Shown here: positions 1 to 6,965 of the stretch, piece after piece
Layout: each line of letters begins with the position of its first letter
Position numbering within the stretch: the first letter of the stretch is position 1
Assembly: GCF_001422885.1 (NCBI RefSeq)
Contig: NZ_LMMZ01000009.1
Coordinates: 1-51,972, forward strand
DNA: 51,972 nt
Direction of reading: 5' to 3'
Origin: Methylobacterium sp. Leaf104
GTDB lineage: Bacteria > Pseudomonadota > Alphaproteobacteria > Rhizobiales > Beijerinckiaceae
Notes under the pieces: model-generated
What the model was told of the DNA's origin: nothing
Databases searched by the model: none
Seen by the model: only the letters and a program-made list of their open reading frames with translations
Program-made: the position numbers and the translations under genes

Positions 1-98
1 CGCCACCACGCGCAGGCCGCCTAACCTCTCACCCCAGATGGACCAGAGCCTCCGCTCCTGAACACCGCTGAATGTCCCAAATCATCTGACGACGGACA
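1..98 (+). mobile_element. Inner end of an IS3-family insertion sequence (left copy)
   Basis: Bases 1-24 encode the last seven residues of a transposase (RHHAQAA, then TAA). The rest up to about 98 is the untranslated IS end, finishing with the complement of TGTCCGTCGTC. The block is the reverse complement of 51325-51422 at the other end of the window, with about three mismatches in 98 bases, so the two are inverted copies of one element. The rest of this copy lies outside the window, so target-site duplication cannot be checked. Immediately beyond the end the sequence becomes a truncated mucR-like reading frame, so the insertion interrupted that gene. Confidence 0.85.
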
Positions 99-100
99 CC

Positions 101-331
101 GAGGCATATCGAGCGAAGCACGGCCTTTCTGCCGACTACCCGATGACAGCTGCCAGCTACTCTGCGCAACGCTCTGAGCTGGCCCGCGCTCTGGGTCTGG
201 GCAACAGCCGGAAGGGTCAGACTAAGGCGGCGGCTAAGGCCGCAGTACCGGAGGAGACGGTCTCGGAGGCGTCCGCGGAAGCGAAGCCGAAGCGCGCTGG
301 ACGGCCGCGCAAGGCCGCTGCCGCAGAGTGA
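101..331 (+). pseudogene. C-terminal fragment of a MucR/Ros-family regulator cut by an IS
   Basis: Open translation from the IS boundary reads EAYRAKHGLSADYPM and then ASYSAQRSELARALGLG, which is the characteristic end of the MucR/Ros zinc-finger domain. It finishes in a low-complexity Ala/Lys tail with an AT-hook-like GRPRK motif and a TGA stop at 329-331. MucR proteins are about 140-180 residues and carry a C2H2-type zinc finger that binds AT-rich promoters. Here the N-terminal half and the zinc ligands are missing because the IS end lies directly upstream. The ATG at 143 is inside the conserved domain and is not a natural start. Family assignment rests on motif recognition. Confidence 0.8.
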
Positions 332-353
332 CCTCGGTGAGAGGCGGCAATCC

Positions 354-714
354 TCATGCTGCCGCCTCAGCCTGATCGGGTGAGCCGACTTCGACGATGG
401 GATCCTGAGAAGGGTCGATCGCGCGCCCGATTTCATCCGGCCAGCGGTAGATAATGCGGCTGTCGGCGCGCCCTCGCTGCAAGTGCGTATGCTGGATGAA
501 GCCCCCAACAACGTAGCCTCTCCCCGTTCCCGGGCCGTGCATCTCCTGCTGGGTCTGCCGAAGGGCCAGCATCAGCTTTGCGCCCAGGATGCTCGCTGGG
601 TCGGTCGCCTCTATAAGATTGCAGGGGAGACCGGCAGCTTCGAGCGCCTCAGGAGACCCGGATCTCCTCCGAGTTGTTCTTGCGGACGGTGGCGATGGTG
701 CGGAGGTCGCTCAT
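354..714 (-). pseudogene. Hypothetical accessory protein with one frameshift
   Basis: An ATG at 714 overlaps the stop of the upstream gene (ATGA) and opens a frame beginning MSDLRTIATVRKNNSEEIRV. That frame stops after 21 codons. A single +1 shift near 650 lets it continue as SPEALEAAGLPC through to a stop at 354, giving about 119 residues in total. The downstream part includes GRGYVVGGFIQHTHL and IIYRWPDEIGRAID, which look like real protein. I do not recognise the family. Coupling to the 711-959 gene and the location beside an attachment site suggest a gene of an integrated element. It is either a recent pseudogene or a sequencing error in the shift region. Confidence 0.45.
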
Positions 715-959
715 GCTTGGCCCCCCTGCAGGAAGGCACGCATCTCGTCGGGCCGGTTGAAGAGCGCGGTGACCGTGCCATCCCGTCCGATCAGGGCGAC
801 CAGGCGGCTTGCCAGGGGAGGGCGCTGAGCCGTATTCTTTGCGCCGAAGTTCTTCCCCGAGGGCTTCTCATCAGCGCCGTTGCGGGCCTTCACCCCCGTG
901 ACGGCGTTCTTGTTTTCACCAGTGGGGTGGGCGGGGTAAAATCGTTTCGACAAAGCCAA
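711..959 (-). CDS. Hypothetical accessory-element protein, 82 aa
   Basis: The frame begins at a TTG (959) or possibly at an internal GTG near 893, and ends in a TGA that overlaps the ATG of the next leftward gene. The C-terminal half (RLVALIGRDGTVTALFNRPD) reads as a plausible small beta-rich domain, while the N-terminal third is polar and basic. No signal peptide or membrane segment is visible. I do not recognise the family. Its position within 80 bases of a tRNA-derived attachment site and its coupling to another short gene suggest cargo of an integrated element. The start is uncertain because neither candidate has a good ribosome binding site. Confidence 0.4.
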   Translation of the reverse strand: MALSKRFYPAHPTGENKNAVTGVKARNGADEKPSGKNFGAKNTAQRPPLASRLVALIGRDGTVTALFNRPDEMRAFLQGGQA

Positions 960-1006
960 ATTTCCCTTTTCCTACAATGCAGGAACGAAGAGGGAATTTG
1001 TCGAAA
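945..1006. repeat. Imperfect inverted repeat next to the attachment site
   Basis: The arms TTTCGACAAA (945-954) and TTTGTCGAAA (997-1006) are perfect inverse complements. The inner sequences AAATTTCCCT (958-967) and AGGGAATTT (991-999) also pair apart from one extra base. The repeat ends 32 bases before the tRNA-derived core. It could be a recombinase arm site, an operator or a transcription stop for the accessory genes. The sequence alone does not decide this. Confidence 0.5.
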
Positions 1007-1037
1007 TGGTCTTTGAGACTGTTGGGCTTTCAGAGGC

Positions 1038-1082
1038 CTCTTAATCAGCGGGTCCAAGGTTCGAACCCTTGTGCACCCACCA
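1038..1082 (+). other. 3' half of tRNA-Lys(CTT): attachment-site remnant
   Basis: The block starts with an anticodon loop CTCTTAA (anticodon CTT) and contains a complete T arm (CAAGG, TTCGAAC, CCTTG). It ends TGCACCC-A-CCA, that is, the 3' acceptor strand with an encoded CCA. The bases upstream do not form the matching anticodon 5' strand, D arm or acceptor 5' strand (GGGTGCA would be needed), so this is only the 3' half. Integrases of genomic islands and phages commonly recombine at tRNA 3' ends and leave such a fragment at the distal boundary. Its orientation implies that the element lies to the left of 1038 and ordinary chromosome starts after 1082. Confidence 0.8.
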
Positions 1083-1574
1083 AACAACTCAATGACTTGG
1101 AAGCCGTTGCGGCTCGGTCGTTTGATGCTCGGGCCGCACTTCGGCGGTTGACGGCAATCTCTCTTCATCGCTGCAAGCTTCGGCTTCGGTGGGCTTGCCT
1201 GGGCCTCTGCAATGGCGCCGCTCGACAACGGTGATCCTGCGGTGCGGAGCCGGCTTCATCTCTAAATGTATTTCTTAGATCTTTTCTAAAACGCCGAACC
1301 ACGCTGTGGAATTCCGATCTCCTTTCGTCTGAATGACGATCTCTCGGCGGCTCGAATTGAGCTGCGCCGTGATTATTTTGGGTGAGCGGGATGAGCCGCC
1401 GCACAGTGCAACAGCGCGCGCAAATTTTCTATTGGTGCAATAGCCATCGGATCGAAAGGAGTTAACCCTTTTCGATCGACACTTTCAAATTCTGATTTGT
1501 TTAATGTATCCGGGTTAGCCTGACCGAGTGAATAACGCCGATCAGCGATACCCATCATGCCCAAAGGTCCGGCC
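1083..1574. other. Intergenic region between attachment site and cheZ
   Basis: No convincing gene is seen on either strand. The last 150 bases are AT-richer than the surroundings and probably hold the promoter for the CheZ/HD-GYP/GGDEF operon. An imperfect inverted repeat with arms GATCGAAAGG (1450-1459) and CCTTTTCGATC (1467-1477) lies about 100 bases before the first gene and could be an operator. Confidence 0.4.
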
Positions 1575-2138
1575 ATGCCCGCTCTCTTCGAGGAGCAGAC
1601 CGCTCTCCTGCAGCAGCATCTGGTCTCGATCTCGGAGGCGATCGTGAAGACGCGCCGGGAGATCGCCGACCTGCGTCAGGAGCAGGAGGCTGGCCGCACC
1701 CGCGACGAGCTTCACGCGGTCGTCCAGAGCACCGAGCAGGCCACCGACACCATCCTGACCGCAGCGGAGACCGTCGACACGCTCGCCCGCGGCATCGCCG
1801 GTCGAACGGAGGACGCGGCGACGCGGGCGGATGCCGAGGCGATCCAGGCGCAGATGCAGACCGTCTTCGAGGCCTGCAACTTCCAGGATCTGACCGGCCA
1901 GCGCATCTCCAAGGTGGTGCGCACCGTCGTGCTGGTCGAGGAGCGCGTGGCCGAGATGCTGCACCTGTGGGCCGGTTCGGCCGAGACGCCCGCGGTCGCC
2001 AAGTCCGTCGCGAAGCGGCCGGCCGCGTCGGAAGCCGATAGACATCGGCGCGACGCGGAGGACGGACTCCTGAACGGACCCGCCCTTCCGGGTACGGCGG
2101 CCGTCTCGCAGGATGCCGTCGACGCGATGTTCGGCTGA
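1575..2138 (+). CDS. cheZ: CheZ-family protein phosphatase
   Basis: The 187-residue protein is largely helical and carries the CheZ signature ACNFQDLTGQRI, with the catalytic-type Asp and Gln at about residues 105 and 109. These correspond to Asp143 and Gln147 of the Escherichia coli enzyme. It ends in a short peptide, SQDAVDAMFG, resembling the CheY-binding C-terminal tail. CheZ removes phosphate from CheY-P. I prefer the ATG at 1575 because AAAGG precedes it at good spacing, whereas the ATG at 1557 has no such site. No other chemotaxis genes are nearby. The next genes handle cyclic-di-GMP, so a role linking response-regulator dephosphorylation to that signal is an inference. Confidence 0.85.
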   Translation: MPALFEEQTALLQQHLVSISEAIVKTRREIADLRQEQEAGRTRDELHAVVQSTEQATDTILTAAETVDTLARGIAGRTEDAATRADAEAIQAQMQTVFEACNFQDLTGQRISKVVRTVVLVEERVAEMLHLWAGSAETPAVAKSVAKRPAASEADRHRRDAEDGLLNGPALPGTAAVSQDAVDAMFG

Positions 2139-2160
2139 GGCCGCATAGGTGGTCATGCAG

Positions 2161-3222
2161 ATGGGCTGCATGCTCGTGATCACGGACGATACCGGACGCA
2201 GTGCCGGTCTGGCGCAGGACCTGGCCGCCGGTGCGCCGATCGCGCTGGTCGACCTCTACGACCCGTCGATCCCGTCCGAACCCGCCTCCACCCTCCTCGT
2301 GGATGTCCTCGATCTGCGCCCGGACACGGCTGCCCGCCTCCGCCATGTTCTCACGCGGACGCCGCGCGGCGCGCCCCTGGTCGTCCTGCTGCACAAGGAC
2401 GATCCGCGCGGGCGCATGCTGGCCCTGGCGCTCGGGGCGACCCGGACCCTGTGCCCGCCCTTCGACATTCCCCGCCTGCGCGCCTCCCTGGCACGGCCCG
2501 CGGTCGTTCCGGACGCCGAACCCGTACCCTGGTGCGCCCTCCAGGTGGCCTCCCAGGCGCGCAATTTCCTCACGACCGTGTTCGTGCCGGACCGACCGCT
2601 CACCCCGGCCGTCGTCGACACCGGCAGCGCCTTCATCGAGCAGGCGATCCAGGACACCGGCATCCGCGATTGGATCCGGGCTGTGCGCCGCTTCGACGAC
2701 ATCACCCACCAGCACTGCCTGCTGGTCGCCGGCCTCGCCGCCGCATTCGGACAGGCCCTCGGTCTCGGCGAACAGGAATGCCACCGCCTGACCAGGGCCG
2801 CCCTCCTTCACGACGTCGGCAAGATCCACGTCCCCACCGCGATCCTGAACAAGCCGGGCAAGCTCGACGCCAACGAGATGGCGGTGATGAAGCGTCATCC
2901 GGAGATGGGCCACGCCATGCTGGCCGGCCAGAGCTTCCAGCCGGAGATGCTGCAGGTCGTGCGCTCCCATCACGAGATGCTCGACGGCTCGGGCTACCCC
3001 GACAAGCTCAAGGCGGCCGAGATCCCCGACCTCGTGCGGGTGCTGACCGTCTGCGACATCTATGCGGCGCTGATCGAGCGGCGGCCCTACAAGGCGCCGA
3101 TGGCGAGCGGGAAGGCCTTCGCGATCCTGGAGAGCATGACGGGGCGGCTCGACGCCACCGTCGTCGATGCCTTCCGGCCGGTCGCCGCCGCCTTCATCCC
3201 GCGCTTCCCGCAGGATGCATGA
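2161..3222 (+). CDS. HD-GYP cyclic-di-GMP phosphodiesterase with receiver-like N-terminus
   Basis: Residues 1 to about 110 resemble a degenerate response-regulator fold (CMLVITDD near the start). Residues from about 175 form a complete HD-GYP domain. It includes LLHDVGKIHVP with the HD pair near residues 217-218, HHEMLDGSGYP ending near 280, and VCDIYAAL near 299. Such domains hydrolyse cyclic-di-GMP to pGpG or GMP in the cytoplasm. The conserved phospho-acceptor context is not obvious, so the receiver may be phosphorylation-independent. The ATG at 2161 follows AGGTGG at good spacing, and earlier GTG/ATG codons at 2149 and 2155 are possible. Its TGA overlaps the ATG of the following diguanylate cyclase gene, so the opposing enzymes are translationally coupled. 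Confidence 0.9.
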   Translation: MGCMLVITDDTGRSAGLAQDLAAGAPIALVDLYDPSIPSEPASTLLVDVLDLRPDTAARLRHVLTRTPRGAPLVVLLHKDDPRGRMLALALGATRTLCPPFDIPRLRASLARPAVVPDAEPVPWCALQVASQARNFLTTVFVPDRPLTPAVVDTGSAFIEQAIQDTGIRDWIRAVRRFDDITHQHCLLVAGLAAAFGQALGLGEQECHRLTRAALLHDVGKIHVPTAILNKPGKLDANEMAVMKRHPEMGHAMLAGQSFQPEMLQVVRSHHEMLDGSGYPDKLKAAEIPDLVRVLTVCDIYAALIERRPYKAPMASGKAFAILESMTGRLDATVVDAFRPVAAAFIPRFPQDA

Positions 3223-4805
3223 GCGTGTTCGCGCGTCTTTTTCACCGCTGGCTCCGCTCGCCCCGCACCTGGATCGGGCTCGGCATTCTCGTACCGGTCG
3301 GCCTGGTCGCGGTCTGCTCGATGATGCTGCTGCAACTGCGCCAGGATGCCTGGGACAAGGCCGAGCAGACCGCGAAGAACTTGCTCACGGTGATCGAGCG
3401 CGACATCGACCGCAACGTCGAGATCATCGACCGGGCACTGGAAAGCCTCGTCGAGAACCTCAAGATGTACGACCTCGAAGAACTCAGCCCGAAGTTCCGT
3501 CAGCGCATCCTGTTCGACGGCGCCATCAATGCCAGGGATCTCAACGCGTTGCTGGTCCTCGACCAGTACGGCAATTGCATCTACGACGCAGCGGGCTGGC
3601 CGGCCCGATCGTTCAACAACGCCGATCGTGCCTACTTCAAGGCGCATCAGGCCAATCCGGACCTCGGGCTTGGCATCAGTCCACCCATGATGTCCCGGTC
3701 GGTGGGAAAGCCGGTCATCGTCCTCAGCCGCCGCACGGGCCTGCCCGGGGGCTCGTTCAGCGGGATCGTCCTCGGCAGCCTGTCCCTGTCCTACTTCGAT
3801 CGCCTGTTCGCGCATCTCGAGCTCGGGCAAGCCGGCACGATCAATCTCTTCCTCGGCGACGGCACCCGGATCGTGCGCTATCCCGAGCCCGATCTCGGAC
3901 CCGCGCCCAACTTCGCGAACGCGCCGAACTTCCTGCGCTTCCAGCGCGAGGGCCGCGGCAGCTTCGTCGCCGCGACCCAATCCGACGGCATCGAGCGCCT
4001 CTACAGCTTCACCAGGGTCGGCAATCTGCCGCTCATCCTCAACGTCGCGCTCTCGACCCGCGAAATCGAGGCGGAGTGGCGGTCCAGAGCCCTGGTGATC
4101 GGCACACTCGTGCTCGCCCTGTGCGGGATCACGGTCGGGCTCTCGCTCCTCGTCGCCTGGGAGCTCAAGCGGCGCAACGCGGCCGAGGCCGAACTGGCGG
4201 GCGAGTCGCGCACCGATGCCCTGACCGGCCTGCCCAACCGGCGCGCCTTCGAGGAGGCGTTCGAGCGCGCCTGGTCCGAGGCACGCCGGCGTCGCGTTTC
4301 TCTCGCGCTGCTCGTCCTCGATGCCGACCATTTCAAGCGCTACAACGACCGGCACGGTCATGCCGGCGGCGACCGCGTGCTCCAGGCGCTCGCCGGCGCG
4401 TTCTCCGCCTGCGTCCAACGGCCGGGCGACCTCGTCGCCCGGGTCGGCGGCGAGGAGTTCACCCATCTCCTCGCCGACATCGATCCCGAGGATGCGGCTC
4501 ACCTCGCCGAGCAGGTGCACGGGGCCGTCGCCCGCCTGGTCGTCGCGGCGAACGGCACCGATGTCGGCCGGATCACGGTCAGCATCGGGCTCGCCTACGC
4601 CCTGCCTCGCCTGGGCGGGAGCCCGGCCGATCTCTTCCGACTGGCCGACGCCGCTCTCTACGCGGCCAAGGCAGGGGGGCGGAACCGGACCTGCTATGCG
4701 GTGATGGGCGTGGACGGTGCCGAGATCTTACGGCCAAGTCCGCCGCTCGAGATCGAACTTGCCCAGAGCACCGTGCCCCCGGACGCCATTCCCCTCGTTG
4801 CCTGA
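3219..4805 (+). CDS. Membrane diguanylate cyclase with periplasmic Cache-type sensor
   Basis: The 528-residue protein has a membrane helix at about residues 18-38, a periplasmic domain of about 240 residues of the Cache/PDC type, and a second helix at about 290-312. A C-terminal GGDEF domain follows. The active-site motif is GGEEF at residues 410-414, which is normally compatible with activity. An RPGD at 401-404 sits exactly five residues before it, matching the product-inhibition I-site. The start ATG overlaps the stop of the HD-GYP gene. The protein should make cyclic-di-GMP in response to an extracellular ligand, opposing its upstream partner. The ligand cannot be told from sequence. Confidence 0.9.
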   Translation: MSVFARLFHRWLRSPRTWIGLGILVPVGLVAVCSMMLLQLRQDAWDKAEQTAKNLLTVIERDIDRNVEIIDRALESLVENLKMYDLEELSPKFRQRILFDGAINARDLNALLVLDQYGNCIYDAAGWPARSFNNADRAYFKAHQANPDLGLGISPPMMSRSVGKPVIVLSRRTGLPGGSFSGIVLGSLSLSYFDRLFAHLELGQAGTINLFLGDGTRIVRYPEPDLGPAPNFANAPNFLRFQREGRGSFVAATQSDGIERLYSFTRVGNLPLILNVALSTREIEAEWRSRALVIGTLVLALCGITVGLSLLVAWELKRRNAAEAELAGESRTDALTGLPNRRAFEEAFERAWSEARRRRVSLALLVLDADHFKRYNDRHGHAGGDRVLQALAGAFSACVQRPGDLVARVGGEEFTHLLADIDPEDAAHLAEQVHGAVARLVVAANGTDVGRITVSIGLAYALPRLGGSPADLFRLADAALYAAKAGGRNRTCYAVMGVDGAEILRPSPPLEIELAQSTVPPDAIPLVA

Positions 4806-5393
4806 CGGGTCCACCGGCACGTCGCCCCGATCGTTCCGAGCCATCCTGGTGATGCCTTGCCCGCGCGACGAGCGGCGGCTCGCCGAGATCTTCCACGTGA
4901 GCGGATCGTGGACGCGGCCGGGGCGACCTCGCGTCTGCAAACGGCCGCGCGCTTTGGGCAGGGCTCGCCGCGCCGATCCACCGAAGGGCCGCCCTCGCGA
5001 CGAGCGGGACGGTGGCCCTTCGTCCCCAGGGGCCGGCACGCCCGCGCGAAGCTCGACCCGCACGAACCGTTCCTGCGCGCGCTGATCCGACGTCGAGGAC
5101 GTCACTACCCGGGAGGAGACGCGCCCCGCTTCTTCGGGATTTGCACGACTCCACGGTGCGGCCGGACACCCTGTGGAGCATCCGCGACGCACGATCTCGG
5201 GTTCCGAGAAGACGGTCCACACGCGGGAGCGAAGCCCCCGGGACGCGAAGGCGACCGGCCAGGTCCGGTTGCGTGGGCGCTCGCCCATGCCTCCTGACCA
5301 TTGGAGGTCTTCTTCTTATTGAAGCGATCTGATCGGATGTATACCACCGGTGGCTTCGGCGCCTGAGGGCGCCGCGCTTCCCCGTCCGAGGCC
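4806..5393 (+). pseudogene. Gene-poor stretch, possibly remains of a response regulator
   Basis: No intact gene is convincing in these 588 bases. Two + strand snatches look like relics. One is AILVMPCPRDERRLAEIF near 4845, which resembles a receiver-domain start. The other is SGSEKTVHTRERSPRDAKAT near 5198, which resembles the recognition helix of a FixJ/LuxR-type HTH. They are in different frames, with no open path between. The 3' part holds a palindrome CCACCGGTGG (5344-5353) and a hairpin GGCGCC-TGAG-GGCGCC (5358-5373) just before the LysR gene, which may be regulatory. The relic reading is weak. Confidence 0.25.
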
Positions 5394-6347
5394 GTGATCG
5401 ACAAGCTGGATCTACTCCTCGCCCTGTCGCGCGAGCAGCACTTCGGACGCGCCGCGGAGGCGTGCGGGGTGACGCAGCAGACCCTGTCGGCCGGCGTGAA
5501 GAGCCTGGAGAACCAGCTCGGGACCAGGCTGGTGCAGCGCGGCTCCCGATTTCAGGGCTTCACCCCCGAGGGCGAGCGGGTGCTGACCTGGGCACGGCGG
5601 ATCGTCGCCGACACCCGCGCGATGCGCGAGGACGTCGCGACCCTGCGGCGGGGGCCGGCGGGGCATCTGCGGATCGCCGCGATCCCGACCGTTCTGCCGA
5701 TGGTCGCGGCGCTGACCACGCCCTATCACCTCCGCTACCCGGACGTCCGCCTCAGCGTCCTGTCGGCGACCTCGGCGAGCCTCCTCGACCTCATCGAGAA
5801 CCTGGAGGCGGATGCGGGCCTCACCTACCTGGACAACGAGCCCCTCAGCCGGGTCACCGCGATTCCGCTGTTCCAGGAGCGCTACCAGCTACTGACGGCG
5901 ATCGGCGGCCGCCACGATGACCGCGCCAGCATCACCTGGGCCGAGGTGAGCCGGACGCCGCTCTGCCTGCTGACGCCCGACATGCAGAACCGGCGCATCA
6001 TCGACCAGCAGCTCCGGGCCTCGGGAAGCGAACCCGCGCCGACCCTCGAGTCGAACTCGATGATCGTGCTGATGAGCCATGTCCGCACGCTGCACTGGGC
6101 CAGCATCATGCCGGCCGTCTTGGCCGACGCCCTGGGGCCGATGCCGGGCCTGCGGGCCATCCCCATCGTCGAGCCCGACATCCGGCACACGATCGGCCTC
6201 GTCGTGCCGCAGCGCGAGCCCGCGACCCCGATGGTGGCCGCCCTGGTGGGCATCGGCCGCCAGGTGGCCCGGACCCTCGGGGGCGACGAGACCGCGCCGA
6301 TGGCGAGCGCCTGCGCGGTCGAGGCCCGCCGGGCGGGCGTCCCATGA
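5394..6347 (+). CDS. LysR-family regulator, FdsR-like
   Basis: The protein has 317 residues, typical for the family. The N-terminal winged helix-turn-helix contains HFGRAAEACGVTQQTLS, and the ligand-binding domain starts with HLRIAAIPTVLPMVAAL. The N-terminal region closely resembles the LysR proteins I know beside soluble, molybdenum- or tungsten-dependent formate dehydrogenase genes (FdsR type). No formate dehydrogenase genes are present here. The gene instead precedes an IHF-like protein and a metal-oxyanion-type importer. The start is a GTG at 5394, supported by alignment of the N-terminus with the family. The exact target and effector are unknown. Confidence 0.8.
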   Translation: MIDKLDLLLALSREQHFGRAAEACGVTQQTLSAGVKSLENQLGTRLVQRGSRFQGFTPEGERVLTWARRIVADTRAMREDVATLRRGPAGHLRIAAIPTVLPMVAALTTPYHLRYPDVRLSVLSATSASLLDLIENLEADAGLTYLDNEPLSRVTAIPLFQERYQLLTAIGGRHDDRASITWAEVSRTPLCLLTPDMQNRRIIDQQLRASGSEPAPTLESNSMIVLMSHVRTLHWASIMPAVLADALGPMPGLRAIPIVEPDIRHTIGLVVPQREPATPMVAALVGIGRQVARTLGGDETAPMASACAVEARRAGVP

Positions 6348-6468
6348 CGCCGCGTGGACAGCCTGCCGGGCGCGGCGCCGCGCGCCGTCCCACGCGATCC
6401 ACGTCGCATCGTCTCCGTCACGACCAAACCCTGACAGCACATCCTTCGGATCCCCGCGAGTTTTGAGC

Positions 6469-6852
6469 ATGATCAAGTCCGGACTGATCGCCCGCGTCTC
6501 GGAGCTGCATCCCCATCTAGACGTCGCGGAGGTGGACGCCGTGGTGAACGCCATCCTGACGCGGATCGGCGACGCCCTGGCGGTGAACGACCGGGTCGAG
6601 CTTCGGGGGCTCGGGGTGTTCTCGGCCGTGTCCCGGGCGCCGCGCCCCGGGCGGAACCTGTCGTCGGGGGAGGTGGTGCAGGTCGGCGAGAAGCGCATCG
6701 TCTCGTTCAAGGCGGGCCGGACGATCAAGGCGCAGCTCGGTCGGCCTGGGGCTCCGGAAGGAGTCCGGCGGCCGGTGCCCTCGGTGACGCTCGGCCACCG
6801 GCCGCGCCGCATTCCGGACACCGTGTCCGCGACCCGAAGCGCGTCGCCGTGA
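6469..6852 (+). CDS. IHF/HU-family DNA-binding protein with altered arm tip
   Basis: The first 92 residues align with the IHF-beta/HU fold, with MIKSGLIARVSELHPHL, RVELRGLGVF and KAGRTIKAQL at the expected places. The last 35 residues form an unrelated basic, Pro/Arg-rich tail. The beta-arm reads GRNLSSGE where the family normally has GRNPxTG. The DNA-intercalating proline is therefore a leucine at residue 64, which could weaken or change bending. Family members sharply bend DNA and assist promoters or recombination. It lies between the LysR gene and the importer operon, which suggests a local paralogue rather than the housekeeping IHF subunit. The ATG at 6469 was chosen because it matches the family start. 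Confidence 0.85.
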   Translation: MIKSGLIARVSELHPHLDVAEVDAVVNAILTRIGDALAVNDRVELRGLGVFSAVSRAPRPGRNLSSGEVVQVGEKRIVSFKAGRTIKAQLGRPGAPEGVRRPVPSVTLGHRPRRIPDTVSATRSASP

Positions 6853-6965
6853 CCGCGCCAACCCGGTGGCTCGGACCCACCAATCCATAGGCGTGCTGGG
6901 CCGGACCGTTTACACTGGCCTCGCGTGGCACGCGCGTCGGGGCCGGCTCGGCTGGGGATCGCTCT

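Noticed and set aside
890..1228. Minus-strand frame containing the phrase CTRVRTLDPLIKR
   Set aside because: This phrase is the well-known antisense translation of a tRNA 3' end. The sequence is the tRNA-Lys fragment at 1038-1082, not a gene.
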